Translations under genes and position numbers: made by a program
In this document: positions 25,250 through 38,018 of the stretch, piece after piece
Layout: every line of letters begins with the position of its first letter
Numbering within the stretch: the first letter of the stretch is position 1
Origin: Megalobrama amblycephala
Taxonomy: Eukaryota > Chordata > Actinopteri > Cypriniformes > Xenocyprididae
DNA: 64,000 nt
Reading direction: 5' to 3'
Assembly (NCBI RefSeq): GCF_018812025.1
Contig: NC_063061.1
Coordinates: 39,196,793 to 39,260,792, forward strand
The notes under the pieces: generated by a model
The model's input: only the letters and a program-made list of their open reading frames with translations
Told to the model about the DNA's origin: nothing
Database searches by the model: none

Positions 25250-25506
25250 TCGTGTTGCTCTGATTATAGAATTATTGAGCGAGCACGCGCGTGCGCGCGC
25301 ACACAGCTGTAAACCCTCGTGGAAGCGCCGGTGTGTTGCCGTGGTGACGGTGGCGAGAAAGAGAGAGGGAGAGAAAGGGAGAGAGAGAGTGTGTCGGTGA
25401 ATGAGTTTGTGAGCTCGCGGACGGTTTAACGGAAACCTTCGTTTTCTGGATGTTTGAAATCACCGACTTTCTTTCTCGAGACCCTCCGGCTGAAGAGCGC
25501 GCGAAC
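25250..25506 (+). promoter_or_regulatory. lhfpl2: Probable LHFPL2 promoter and non-coding first exon
   Basis: A local CpG- and GC-rich island in otherwise AT-rich DNA: an alternating purine-pyrimidine run at 25283-25305, then a GA-rich tract and 'gctcgcggacggtttaacgg', ending at a consensus donor 'gcgaac|gtgagtag' (exon end 25506). It is the only strong promoter-like island upstream on the same strand, and the LHFPL2 start-codon exon has an acceptor 5' of its ATG, so a non-coding first exon is needed. The assignment to LHFPL2 is inferred. Confidence 0.5.
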
Positions 25507-26254
25507 GTGAGTAGCTTTTGTTCTCGCGAATTTACCTCAGATTTCTACATTTACCGCACTTTCTCAAATGAACACCTCAGATTAATTAAAAACGGAAACA
25601 AAAAACACCAGATTAATTTCACTCACCGTTAGACCGAGACGACAGGAAGATTTCAGTCAGAAAGTCTGTTTTAATCGGGTTTTTACGTCTTTTATCGTCG
25701 CTCGGTTTGTCCAGAACGGAAAGTCGTGGCAGGAGAAACGACGAGTTCCTTCTTTCTCGCTTTTCTCTTTTTTTTCTGGATTTTGAAAGCGTTTTTCTTT
25801 GATTTAACGTGATATAACTCGAGATTTAGTCGGTTATTAATGTTTGTTCTTCGATTAAATGTGTTTGGTTTAATGTTTAATGAGGATCGTTCAGATTTAC
25901 TCATTCATACTCCATTTATCTAAACAAAACCCTTGATTTGCTTTATTTCATTCAACAGTATGCCAGAAACACACAATATATTGTGTAAAAATAATATTAA
26001 CGAAAATCTGATGGTATTATTGTGGATCAAATATACTATCATGGACTTTGGACATGTTATTATTGTAATGTCAGATATTTTTGTACACATACTATGTTAT
26101 TCTATAAGATTATCATGTCGTTTTATGTGATTAGTACATCAATATGTTTATCATTTAGTGCCATAATGGATTTATCAGAGGTTCATGATATTACAATATG
26201 ATTTTATGGCTCAGATGTGTGATATTGATATATTTTACATTATTTAGTTTCTAA
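25507..26254. other. Start of LHFPL2 intron 1, AT-rich
   Basis: No gene or clear repeat recognised. Confidence 0.5.
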
Positions 26255-26500
26255 GGAAGCTTGTTTCCACCATGGAATAAAAATAAAAGAGTTTAATTGT
26301 GGCTTTTTATCTTACAATTCTGAGAAAAAAAGGTAAGAATTGTGAGTTATGAACTTGGATTTGCTAGAAAAAACTCAGAATTTTGAGTTATATCTCTCAG
26401 TTCTAATAATTGTGAGATATAAACTTGCAATTTAGAGTTATAGAGTCCGAAATGTGAGGTAAAGTTGCAATTCTGAGATAAAACATTGCAATTTTTAACT
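26255..26500. mobile_element. Partial 'caattctga' element
   Basis: Begins 'aagcttgtttccaccatgga', as at 14304, followed by 'acaattctgag' and 'gttatatctc' blocks. The far inverted end is not found, so it is truncated or decayed. Confidence 0.6.
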
Positions 26501-27180
26501 TAATAGTGATAATATTTGCTTTTTTCTCAATTTAAATACCATCCTGACAGTAAATCATTCTCTCCGCTGTGCATTATGAAGGATTTACTTATATTTTTTA
26601 TTTAAAAACAGCAAAAGTACCATGTGTTTATAATGTGATCCACAATGCCTTGGGCCCACAGTCGCCGTTACTGACATCAGTGTGATGCCTTTTTTCCTGC
26701 GCTGGCCCTTTAAGGTCTGGTTGAGGTTAGCTGGTTAACCAGCACTCGATCATCAGTGAACGTTCACTTTATGGAAGCTAAGAATAAGAGCGCGGACGGT
26801 CCTACCACCGGCCGTAAAACCGTGGAAGAAACACAGACGCTTCATTACGGGCTGCTCACGCCAAGAGAAAACACACGCGTGTCCCTCTCATACGCTGCCA
26901 AGAGAGAAAGACACGCTTTCCTTCCTCCATGAAGGAGTGGAAAATCAGAGCAGAGTTTTCCTGCAGTGTTTGTGGGCCGTCAGGTAAACACAGTGATGTT
27001 TAGATCTCAGACCACACAGTCTGTGCCCCATCTTTATGATTCGAATGCGTTCAAACCTACTGAGCTGCCTACATAGACTGCGTTTAAGTGATCAAAGGCA
27101 CACAAAGATCATGCTGGCAGACCTCAGATTTGATTAAGACACACACTGACAGAGATTTGCAGCGACAAAGTGACTTTAGT
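26501..27180. other. LHFPL2 intron 1 segment with a GC-richer patch
   Basis: 26770-26996 is GC-richer than its surroundings and ends at a donor-like 'gggccgtcag|gtaaac'. It could be an alternative non-coding first exon, but nothing proves transcription. Confidence 0.25.
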
Positions 27181-29070
27181 CATTCGTTTTGGAACTGCAG
27201 GTCTAAAATGAATCATTATAGTTAAAAAAAAAGGAATCAACACAGTTCTAAAATGAATCAATACAGTTCTAAAATGAAATGAACTATTGTTTCAATCAAA
27301 AACCAACTTTAGTTTGATAATAATTTTCTTATTGTCACTGTGAAGCTGCTTTGAGACAATATGTATTGTGAAAAGCGCTTTATAAATGAAGATAACTTGA
27401 CTTGAATCATAGTTCTAAAATGAATTATTATTGTAAAAAAATGGAACGTTACAGTTCAAATATGAATCACTGCAGTTCTAAAATGAATCATTGTATTTAA
27501 AAAAACTATAATGATATAACTATAATTTTTAACTATAATGATTCATTTTAGAACTGCATTGATTCATTTTTGAGCTGTATCGATTCATTTTTTAACTATA
27601 ATGATTCATTTTAAAATGTTGATTCACTTTTGACCTACAGTGGTTCATTTTTGAACTGTAGTGATTTATCTTTGATCTACAGTGATTTATTTTAGAACTA
27701 TAATGATTCATTTTACCACTGTTTTGGTTTTTTACTATAATAATTCATTTAAAACTGTATTGATCCATTTTCTTAACTATAATGATTCATTTTACAACTG
27801 TTTTGATTCATTTTGGTAAGTATAGTGGTTCCTCTTAGAACTGCAGTGATTCATTTTTTAATTATAATGATTCATTCTAGATATGAATTGATTCGTTTTT
27901 GAACTATAGTGGTTCATTTTAGAAAGGAATTGATTCAGTTTTGATCTACAGAGGTTCATTTAAGAACTGCATTGATCCATTTTTTGAACTATAATGATTC
28001 ATTTTAGAACTGTTTTGGTTTATTTTTGTAAGTATAGTGGTTTCTCTTAAAACTGCAGTGATTCTTTTTAGAACTGTAGTGATTCATTTTATAACTATAA
28101 TGATTCATTTTTGAACTATAGTGATCCATGTTTTACTATAATGATTCATTTTAAAACTCTGATTCATTTTTTAACTGTAGTGATCCATTTTTTACTATAA
28201 TAATTTTAAACTGTATTGATCCATTTTTAACTATAATGATTCATTTTAAAACTGTGTCGATTCATTTTAGAACGAGTGATCCATTTTCTTAACTATAATA
28301 ATTCATTTTAAAGTGTATTGATACATTTTCTTAACTATAATGCTTCATTTTAAAACTTAGTGATTCATTTTTTAACTATAATGATTCATTTTAGAACTGT
28401 ATTGAGTCATTTTAGAACTACAGTGTTCCATTTTTAACTCTAATTATTCATTTTAGAACTGTATTGATTCATTTTTTAACTTTAGTGATTACTTTTTTAC
28501 TATAATAATTAATTTTAAACTGTACTGATACATTTTCTTAACTATAATGCTTCATTTTAAAACTTAGTGATTCATTTTTTAACTATAATGATTCATTTTA
28601 GAACTGTATTGAGTCATTTTAGAACTACAGTGATCCATTTTTAACTCTAATTATTCATTTTAGAACTGTATTGATTCATTTTTTAACTTTAGTGATTACT
28701 TTTTTACTATAATAATTAATTTTAAACTGTACTGATACATTTTCTTAACTATAATGCTTCATTTTAAAACTTAGTGATTCATTTTTTAACTATAATGATT
28801 CATTTTAGAACTGTATTGAGTCATTTTAGAACTACAGTGATCCATTTTTAACTCTAATTTTTCATTTTAGAACTGTATTGGTTCGCTTTTGATCTACAGT
28901 GGTTCATTTCTGAAGTATAGTTATTTATTTTTGATCTACAGTGATTTATTTTAGAACTGTTTTGATTCATTTTTGTAAGTATAGTGGTTCATTTTCTTAA
29001 CTATAATGATTCATTCCAGAACTGGATTGATTCAGTTTTGATCTACAGTGGTTCATTTCAGAACTGCAGT
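27181..29070. repeat. AT-rich minisatellite ('gattcattttagaactgta')
   Basis: Degenerate units of about 22-25 bp combining 'tgattcatttt' with 'agaactgtat' or 'taactataa'. Between 28341 and 28960 a 207-bp superunit is repeated: the marker 'tgcttcattttaaaactta' occurs at 28341, 28548 and 28755. No coding frame. Confidence 0.9.
27336..27407 (-). mobile_element. Short dispersed repeat ('aaagcgctttataaatgaa')
   Basis: Contains 'gaagctgctttgagacaat' and 'aagcgctttataaatgaag', then 'cttgacttg'. It is the reverse-oriented relative of segments at 30369-30432 and 48178-48245. A very common short teleost repeat, embedded in the surrounding minisatellite. Confidence 0.6.
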
Positions 29071-30157
29071 GATGAAGCTGTTGAACTGGTTACAGTAAGA
29101 CGATCCAGAGTGTGTCTGTGAGTGTGTGAATGTGAAACCCAAGACCAACACAGTGTTAAAATGCTAATTGATTGTGTGCTGGAGGTCAAAGGGCAAACAG
29201 ACACTGCGGTTTCCAGCACAGCTGCTGTGTGGTTTCATATCAGCGTTAAAACATGCCTCTTTCTCGTCGCAGATATTGATATGTAGTTGCAGTCACAGTT
29301 CAGACTCGTGTGCTGCTCTGACAGAATCTGGATGTGGCCGGTTCTGTTTAAGCGCAGAAGGGCTTTAAATGGGTCACATTACGTGCTGGAGTTTTCCATG
29401 CTGCGCTCCCAAAAGAAGCATGTTTGATTGAATTAAAACCAGCCGAGCCGCTCTGCCTTCAAATCAAGCCCAGAGGTCTGAGCGCCGGCCGTTGCATCGT
29501 CACACCAGAACAAGACTGAGTGCTTGTGTTGGTCAGATGTCAGGCTGACCTGTAGAGCGTCTTCATTGTGAGTGTGTGTGTGTGAGGCCAGCGTGCAGGG
29601 GTTGGCTGTGTGCTGTAGTGCGGGTCAGTCATGCACACTGATAAGATTAGTGCTGTAGTAAACCAGTCTGTCGTTCTTATCTCTCTCTCTCGCTCTAAAG
29701 TGTGTGTTTTTCATCTGTGCTGCATCAAGCAAATTCCTTGTGCTCTCTCTGTCTGTCTCTTTGTCTCAGTTTGGTGAGCTCACGGTGTGTTTGGGGACGG
29801 AGGAGGTCCAGATGACCCACCCAAACCCCCGCAGCTCCGCAGGACGCTTCAGTGTATTATTCATCTCTGCGCTGCTTCACTGCACTCAGTGTTGACCGTT
29901 CATGCTCAGTTTATTATTCTGTGGTGCTAACAGACTCTAGTGTGATCCTGTTTCCAGATTGTGATGTGTTTATAACTCACAGCTGTATGCAGATGAGCGG
30001 TCACGGTGCCCAATCACGGCTCTGTGTTTTCATGATAACATGATTGTGATTTATGTTCAGCTAATGCTCTGATCACGTTCATTTCACAGCTGAAAGTGTC
30101 TGATAACAGCTGGGGTTAGGATTTCCACTGGTCATGTGATCTCAGGCGTCTCACATT
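29071..30157. other. LHFPL2 intron 1, unique sequence
   Basis: No gene, RNA or repeat recognised apart from short GT and CT runs. Confidence 0.5.
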
Positions 30158-31425
30158 AAGGCCCTGAGAAATTCTTCTTCGTTCTTTGCTCAGGGGTAAA
30201 ACGAAGATTGAAATACTTTGGCAGCGATATACTGTTAGCAACATGCTGCGCGCTTTCCTCTCAATAACTAAATAAACACACTACAAAAATCAGAAAACAG
30301 CAGTTCAGAAAGCATCTGATCGCAGTGATGTGGATGTTTGCCATTTAGACTCCAGTAAAGTCACGTCATGTTTATTTATACAGCACTTTATATAATAGTT
30401 GCTTTAAAGCAGCAGCTTTACAGTATTAAACATGAAAAATCTTGCGCACGATTGAGCAAATCCAGGGAACGAAATGGTAAATCTTGCGCACGATTGAGCA
30501 AATCCAGGGAACGAAATGGTAAATCTTGCGCACGATTGAGCAAATCCAGGGAACGAAATGGTAAATCTTGCGCACGATTGAGCAAATCCAGGGAACGAAA
30601 TAGTAAATCTTGCGCACGATTGAGCAAATCAAGGGAACGAAATAGTAAATCTTGCGCACGATTGAGCAAATCAAGGGAACGAAATAGTAAATCTTGCGCA
30701 CAATTGAGCAAATCCAGGGAACGAAATGGTAAATCTTGCGCACGATTGAGCAAATCCAGGGAACGAAATGGTAAATCTTGCGCACAATTGAGCAAATCCA
30801 GGGAACGAAATAGTAAATCTTGCGCACGATTGAGCAAATCAAGGGAACGAAATAGTAAATCTTGCGCACGATTGAGCAAATCCAGGGAACGAAATGGTAA
30901 ATCTTGCGCACGATTGAGCAAATCAAGGGAACGAAATAGTAAATCTTGCGCACAATTGAGCAAATCCAGGGAACGAAATGGTAAATCTTGTGCACGATTG
31001 AGCAAATCCAGGGAACGAAATGGTAAATCTTGCGCACGATTGAGCAAATCCAGGGAACGAAATGGTAAATCTTGCGCACGATTGAGCAAATCCAGGGAAC
31101 GAAATGGTAAATCTTGCGCACGATTGAGCAAATCCAGGGAACGAAATAGTAAATCGTGCACACGATTACTCACTTTTTTTTCTTGCATGTCACGTGCCAG
31201 GCTCCACGTCTGAACAGAAAAACAAAACCTCAAAAGTAGGTGGAGCCTCAGAGCCACACCCACCTGTTTACATCATCACCACGGACCAATGGGAGTTCAG
31301 AAGAGTTTAGCAGCTGTTTTGAACTCCAGATATGAACTCCAAGAGAACATGATTTTGTTTGAAATGACGTCACACCAGTTCGTTCTTTGATTTTTGGTTG
31401 AAGTATATCGGGCCTTTATGTAGAA
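30158..31425. mobile_element. DNA-transposon-like element carrying an internal 42-bp array
   Basis: Left end 'ttaaggccctgagaaatt' with 'cttcgttctttgctcagggg'; right end 'cagttcgttctttgattttt' with 'atatcgggcctttatgtag'. The 'aaggccc' and 'gggcctt' ends and the 'gttctttg' blocks suggest a terminal-repeat element. A short dispersed repeat (30369-30432) and the 42-bp array lie inside. Boundaries are approximate. Confidence 0.5.
30430..31165. repeat. 42-bp minisatellite, ~17 copies
   Basis: Very uniform units with core 'cttgcgcacgattgagcaaa' then 'gggaacgaaat', varying mainly as ggt/agt and tcc/tca. Because 42 is a multiple of three and the unit lacks stops in several frames, a 281-aa frame (30368-31213, motif KSCARLSKSRERNG) exists on + and two more on -. 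I regard these as by-products. Confidence 0.97.
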
Positions 31426-32150
31426 TAAAACTGTTTTTAACAGGCTTAATCAGGGTTAAGATAATAATTAATTAAACGTAAAATTAAAATAAATCATTTG
31501 AAATAAAAACAATCACAATAAATCACAATATCTGATTACTTTCATGTCATGTGACTGTAACTGACATCAGAGAACCTTGAACATGTTGTTAAATGATTGA
31601 AATATGAACTTAAATCTCAAAGGGGTTTGACTGAAAGAAAGTTTAGGAAAGACACATTTGTTTCCCAGTGAAGGTCAGAGGTCACTGAGAATGTCTGATA
31701 TTTCTGCGATATTTCTCACTGGGGTTTGTGGGAATGTTTGGAATGATTGACATGCAGGAGAGACAGAGACTGGAGACCTGACGGACCGTTTACTGTCATT
31801 CTCCACGTCTGTCGGTCAGAGAGTTCAGCAGTTCAGTGTGTCAGGAGACAGGAAGTGCTCTGTCAGGAGACAGGAAGTGCTCTTTAAAGGCGTGTGGCTG
31901 TTGTGAATCCATCAGATGAACGTCAGTAACTCGAGACAGACAAACAAGATCAGATCTGATGTGATTATTGATGGATTGATCTTTTGTGTTTAATTGGTAG
32001 TTTCATCATTTTAAATGAATACTTTCCCAGTGATTTATGAAGGTAATTGTTGGTTGTCTTTGTTCCTTCATTCCTGTTTGGGAAAGACAATATTCCAAAA
32101 TAATGTAGTGTTGATGTTGTGTTGTGTGTATCGGGCCTCATACAGAAAGT
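31426..32150. other. LHFPL2 intron 1, unique sequence
   Basis: Contains a short direct duplication of 'gtcaggagacaggaagtgct' near 31840-31880. No gene recognised. Confidence 0.5.
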
Positions 32151-32265
32151 TAAATTTTTCTGACTGGATTCTGTAAATCACAGCGCTCGCAACTCCACAG
32201 TCATGGGTTCGATTCCCAGGGAATGCATGAACTGATAAAATGAATGCCACATGTATAAATGTAAT
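32151..32265 (+). mobile_element. tRNA-derived SINE fragment
   Basis: Contains 'cagcgctcgcaactccaca' and the B-box-like 'gggttcgattcccagggaa', followed by 'catgtataaatgtaa'. This is the layout of tRNA-derived cyprinid SINEs, with the middle part missing. It is not a functional tRNA gene because no cloverleaf can be formed. Confidence 0.65.
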
Positions 32266-33515
32266 TGTTCTTTATGCTTGTCTGCGTCAGGTCCACAAAC
32301 ACACACTTGTGTTTTCAGCGTTCTGCTTGTGTTCTCGTTAGGTTCCCGTCTGCCGTTCTTTCGGGGTTTGTGACCCGTGATGTCATTGTGCTGTGAACCG
32401 CGTTAATGAACTCAATTGTCCTCAACGTTTGACATGTTACGCTTGACAGAGCGTTGTGTAACTCTGAAGCTCACAATCACGACGCCCGTGTGTCGCGTGT
32501 CAGCCGTCAGTCACTTTGATTCAGTCGTTCTCACATCGGCCTCGTTCACACTGCGGTTCAATACGGTGTCACTCCACTTCTGAGTGCTGCTTCCTGCAGG
32601 TGAGGACACGATAGGACAGCGTTTTCATGAATGAACAGAATCCTTCCATCAGCACAGCTGCTTTACTGCTTAACAGTGTGAGGGTGTGTTTGATAGTGTT
32701 CAGACACAATGAGACGCGTGATGTTGTTCAGATCACACCTGCCATCCTGGAGGAAAACCCCTGCAATAATAAACACCGACTGACGACTAGAATAGAGTTT
32801 CCTCTTATCAGAGCTGTGTGTGTGTGTGTGTGTGAGAGAGTGTGTGTGATTCTGTCTTGAAGCCTTTCAAACACTCAGGTCTAAATCATCTGACCGCTGA
32901 CGTTGTAGGGGTGTTGATGTAACGTTAACATTTCATCAGCATTTAACCGCTTCGTTTGAGAAAACTATCGTCATAAACACAGAGAAACGCAAAGCTCTCG
33001 GCAACCCGTCAAAATAAAAGATTTAACTTGACAGAAACATATTACTGTTGTACAGTAGAATTTAGATAAATTAACTTAATAACATTGTTTGACAAAAAAT
33101 TTAATTTATTTTTTAATCATGAAATTAAATATGCATTTAATTAAGTATGCATTCATTTGATTGCTGGAAAAATTAAAATACACAACAGAATTTCTGAAAA
33201 AACAAAACATTTAATAAAAATATATTTTTTAATTTATAAATATTATTGTTTTTTTTAAGAATTCAAGCCATTAGACATGCTTTTTTATTATTAAAATGTA
33301 ATGAAACCATTAAAATGGAATTTGAGGGGAAACAATAAAACATGTATCATAGGGCCCTAATGTTTTTATTTTATGTTTGATTACTAAAATTTAATTTAAC
33401 GATTTAAATAAAAACTGAAAAAAACAGAATCCAGAAAAATGAAAACGGAAAAAACAGAATTTGGGAAAAAAATAAAACGGATTTCATAGGACCCTAAAGA
33501 TGAGAGTGAACGCAG
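32266..33515. other. LHFPL2 intron 1, no gene recognised
   Basis: 33050-33500 is very AT-rich with repeated 'aaaacagaat' blocks and 'atagggccctaat' / 'ataggaccctaaa' near its ends, perhaps an old mobile-element remnant. Confidence 0.4.
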
Positions 33516-33530
33516 TCATAGTTGAGTAGG

Positions 33531-33532
<2 letters not shown>

Positions 33533-33570
<38 letters not shown>
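33533..33570. repeat. (GT)n microsatellite
   Basis: GT dinucleotide run in LHFPL2 intron 1. The adjoining 33571-33815 is GC-richer, and its minus frame is open but matches nothing known. Confidence 0.9.
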
Positions 33571-33572
<2 letters not shown>

Positions 33573-33815
33573 GCCCTGCAGCAGGAACAGATTAAACTGA
33601 CAAACACTCATTCTGAACAATAGTGCTGCGGATATCCTCCTCCTGCTGCTGCTGCAGGGGCTGCTGGGAGTCTCCAGAGGGTCACACGGAGACCCGGAAT
33701 ACTGTCGGATAACAGACATCAGTAGAGCTGCTCCGACCGTCACACACACTCCTGTGGGAGTTCTGCTTCTGCTCGACCACACACTCAGACCGGAGCGTCT
33801 GTTGTTCCCTGTCAT

Positions 33816-34589
33816 GTGAGCGGAGTTTCTGAGAGGAAATCTGCCCTATTGATCTTCAGCACGCCACGTAAACACGCCATACAGCAGTGCGCTACATTCT
33901 CACACGACCCCGTTAATGGTATCATTCAGTGAGCGACTCTTATAGACAGCTGCTGTTCTTCATCATGTGACCTTTTCCACCAATCACAGCCTCTCTCTCC
34001 ATTATAGGAGCAGATCACCTCTCCAGTCGCAGGTGTTCTCCCAGCTGACCCAGCGCTCCTGGTTTTCCCGCGCTAACTAGTGAAGTGTTTAGTGAAGTAT
34101 GAGTGCTTCCTGCGATGACACACTACGTTCGTGGTTTGCTGTTGTGATGGATTGTGGGATGAGTGTGTAAAACACGCAAATGTTTCTCTCTTGGATCCTA
34201 AACCCGGCCTTCTGGGAAGCCACTCAGTGTGTGTGTGTGTGAGTGATGCTCCTGGAATCTTGACGATGACATCACTGCGTGACTGTTGTTGTGATGTTAT
34301 GATGAAGTTCTCCTGGATACCCTCACTGACCCGTCCGCACCGGAGCGATTGTGTTCGGCTGCATTTTATCAGCCAATAATCCGCTCGGGGACGAGCGTGT
34401 GTGTGTGTGTGAGCATCATAAATATGATCTCACCGAACACACGTTTGCATGAGGGCCGTTTTTCCATGAGGATCACGGCCGCTTGTCCTGGAAATGTGCT
34501 GGTCAGGAATCATCGTTCCACCAGACGACGTGGAAAAAGATGCGAGACGATCTGAATTGATTTCAGCTGATCTTCACTGCAGGAGTGAC
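33816..34589. other. LHFPL2 intron 1, unique sequence
   Basis: No gene or repeat recognised beyond short GT runs. Confidence 0.5.
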
Positions 34590-35300
34590 TTTGAATTAGT
34601 GTTAAAGTGGACCCATAATGCCCTTTTCACAAGATGTAATATGAGTCTCAGAATGTGTGTGTGAAGTTTCATCTCAAAATCCCCCACAGATCATTTATTA
34701 TAGCTTGTCAAATTTGCCCCTATTTGGGTGTGAGCAAAAACACGCCGTTTTTGTGTGTGTCCCTTTAAATGCAAATGAGCTGCTGCTTTCCAGAAGGGGG
34801 CGGAGCTTTAACAGCTCAACAACAACAAAGCTGGAGAATCTCACGCAGCCAAAATGACGAAAGTGTTCAGCCTTACATTGTTCAAACCGGAGTCGACACT
34901 GATGGAGAGACTCAGGAAGAAGTTACAACTTTTAGACGTTTCTGAATGGTTAGTGGATAAATTGATGTAGTTGCTGTGGAGTTGATTCAACTCATCCACT
35001 AGCATGTGCCGTCATGTTCATCTTTTGTGTTGAATTGACCCTCGTTTGTGAAGCAGTCCGGCGTAAAATGACGGCATTTACAAAAACAACTCTTCCTCTT
35101 CTCTAAAGAAGCCCAACATGGCCCCGCCCCCTTTGTTGTGTGTTCTCGGGGGCGGAGCTTATGTAAATTTTAGGGTTTGTGATGTCACCAGCTCGTTGTA
35201 GTCCCTACCAGCCGTCTAAAAGTGATTTCTGTAAAAGAGGATTAGTAGAAATCCACGTGCGTATGTCATGAATGAGAAGTTTTCCTATGCGAATGAATCC
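34590..35300. mobile_element. Dispersed cyprinid-type repeat of about 700 bp
   Basis: Contains 'tttaaatgcaaatgagctgc', 'agggggcggagctttaacag', 'ccttacattgttcaaaccgg', 'aacatggccccgccccct' and 'tatgtaaattttagggtttg'. I recognise this text as a high-copy element of cyprinid genomes but cannot assign its class. No intact coding frame. Confidence 0.55.
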
Positions 35301-35881
35301 AGATAAATCACACAGTTGTTAGTGAATGAGACCGCAGGTCTTTGTATTATTCCTGGATCTCCAGTGCTCATCATTGTTTGTTTTTAAGGGATTTTTCTCT
35401 CTAATCCTCGTATTTCTGCTCAGTTATCATGTACTTCGGGTGGGGCGAAACGGTCAACGTTCACAACGTATCAAACACTTACGGGTGTGGCGTTATCATG
35501 AATGCACTGATACATGACACGGGTCAGGTCTAGAGACTCGTTTGAGTGAATCATGTGACCGCATCATCATATTCATCTGGGTCTGATCTGACATTTTACT
35601 GTTTTATGATCAGATGAGGGATGGGATGATGAACTTTAGCACCGCTGGAGTTTAGACAGCAGAACTTCATCTGCGGCTGCCAGACTGTGTGTTATTGTAA
35701 CCCAGATTCAGGCTGTAGACGGGCCCCTCGGGGGGCGGGGCCTGCGGGGGGAGGAGTCAGAGGAGATGACATCACTAGAGCAGATGGTCATTCAGAATGT
35801 GGAGTGAATGAGACGAGACGCTGGGATTGAGTTCATATGACTTCAGTGAGTTTATCAGAGCCATGATCAGAGGTATTTATC
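35301..35881. other. LHFPL2 intron 1, unique sequence
   Basis: Includes a short G-rich stretch, 'ggggggcggggcctgcgggg', near 35730. No gene recognised. Confidence 0.45.
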
Positions 35882-35905
35882 TGTGTGTGTGTGTGTGCGT
35901 GTGTG

Positions 35906-35957
<52 letters not shown>

Positions 35958-36011
35958 GAACTGTCTCTCTCTTGACTTTAATTATGAAGAACTCGGGATG
36001 TTTAAAGCTGA

Positions 36012-36082
<71 letters not shown>

Positions 36083-36226
36083 GCAGTTTTTATCACTCAT
36101 CAGGCTGCAGATGTCAGAGTTCAGAAGTCAAGGCTTTTCAGAAGGTCATGTGATCTGAGCATTTGGTTCCAATTTCTTGTTTCAGAGAGAATGAGGCCTT
36201 ATGTTTATACCTGCATGGAGCCATTG

Positions 36227-36294
<68 letters not shown>
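35882..36294. repeat. Triple dinucleotide cluster (GT)n-(CA)n-(GT)n
   Basis: GT run at 35882-35954 with a few GC interruptions, CA run at 36026-36080 and GT run at 36226-36294. Neighbouring runs are in opposite orientation, so adjacent tracts are complementary on one strand. Confidence 0.95.
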
Positions 36295-36297
<3 letters not shown>

Positions 36298-36587
36298 GAG
36301 GAAGAGGCCCATTTACACCAAAGACAATAACTGTAGAGATATAGTAAAAATCGTTTTAAATGTAAAAGGATAGTGAAGTCCATACCACAACTATAATGAT
36401 AACGACACACTTTCAGAACAATTTTTTTCCAGCTGATGAACGATAAAATCATTGACAGCCAATCAGAATCCATCCTGCTTTAACAAACTCAAGCATTTAA
36501 AGGAACAGACCACAAAACTGCTGCACGTCAGCTGGTGTAAACTAATATAGTTGTCGCTAAAGTTACCGTTTTTGTTGTGAATGAGCT

Positions 36588-38018
36588 TTAAAGTGATAGT
36601 TCACCCAAATATGAAAATTACCACTTGATTTATTCACCCTCAACCCGTCTTAGGTGTATATGAGTATCTTCTTTCAGACAAACACAATCTGAGTTGTATT
36701 AAATAATATCCTGTCTCTTCACAAGTCGACTTATGGCAAAAGAGTTAACCTCTGACCTGAAGTATGACGCAGGATGTAGAGTATCGTAAGCTTAGACGCC
36801 TCTCACGGTTCAAACAAACTCAAGCTCCTCCGACATTTCTCTTTAAAAATTCTCATTTCGTGACCGGTGTTTTGTTTTGCTCTATCCTCTGCATTTCAGC
36901 GTTCTCCAATACGTCATGCGTCGGGTCAGAGGTCACTCATCCACCGTAAGTTGATTAAGTGTTATTAAGTGTTAACAATGAGATTATGTGTTTTTTATAA
37001 TAAATTAACACTGATTTTATCATTTTTTACAAGATGGACAAAATTTGTCACCAAAAAAGTCATTTGGTTTAACCATGGTTTGGTTTTACCGAATGACGAT
37101 ATTTTCAATCAATGCTAACAGGCTGATATCTAGCAAAAGGACAATCAAACATTTTATATTTAGAACAAGTTTTTAAAATATTCCATAATTTTCCATGTTT
37201 TATAGCGGTTGCACCGAATGACCTGATGTTTCGGGACATGCGTATGATCAAGAGAAAACATGAATTTATCAAATAGTTAAGAGAGAGTTAGTTACTTTGC
37301 TTCATGACCATGTGATCCTTTGCAGGTGTCTGAATGATGTCACATCCTGTCACATGATATTGACCACATGACTTGATCCAAAATGGTCCCTTTATATTGG
37401 TTACTCCGAATGACATCAATGAAATTCATTTTTCCGGACATTCTTTCTCATAACAAAGCAACGACTTCCACACATAATTTGAATATCATTTTGCACTATG
37501 TTGATATATGATGTTATAAAATCATGCCAGAAGAAAAAATATATACATTTATTACATTTTAATATATTTTAATCACAAATGAAATGGCTGTATTGGACGG
37601 TTAAACCGAATGACACTTTAAAATCTTTAAAATACCTTTATATGAAGCAAAATATAATTAAAACCTTCTGGATTCAATAAAAGAGATCTAGTTGTACTGC
37701 CTTACATACTTTGGATGTCATATCTTTGTTTTTTATTATTATTAAGGCCTTTGGATAAAAAAATGACCCGTCACGTCACTGACCAGGCCTTTATTAACCC
37801 ATGGAGTCGTGTGGATTACTTTCATGATGGATGGATGCACTTTTTTGGGCTTCAAAATCTCACCCCTCATTCACTACCATTATAAAGCTTATAAGAGACA
37901 GGATATTTTTTAATATAACTCAGATTGTGTTTGTCTGTTAGTCATATACACCTAGGATAGCTTGAGGGTGAGTAAATCAAGGGATCATTTTCATTTTTGG
38001 GTGAACTATCCCTTTAAG
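36588..38018. mobile_element. Non-autonomous DNA transposon with long terminal inverted repeats (~1.43 kb)
   Basis: Left end 'ttaaagtgatagttcaccca' and right end 'tgggtgaactatccctttaa' are inverted repeats. The similarity extends inward about 150 bp and includes 'gtgtatatga', 'acaaacacaatctgagtt' and 'atatcctgtctct' in mirrored order. The interior is AT-rich with recurrent 'accgaatgac' motifs and no transposase frame. It belongs to the same end family as 48825-49597. Confidence 0.88.

Noticed and set aside
32151..32265. tRNA gene suggested by a B-box-like sequence
   Set aside because: No acceptor stem or cloverleaf can be drawn; it fits a SINE fragment.
33516..33815. 99-aa minus-strand frame next to a (CA)n run
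   Set aside because: No homology recognised; part of it is the translated microsatellite.
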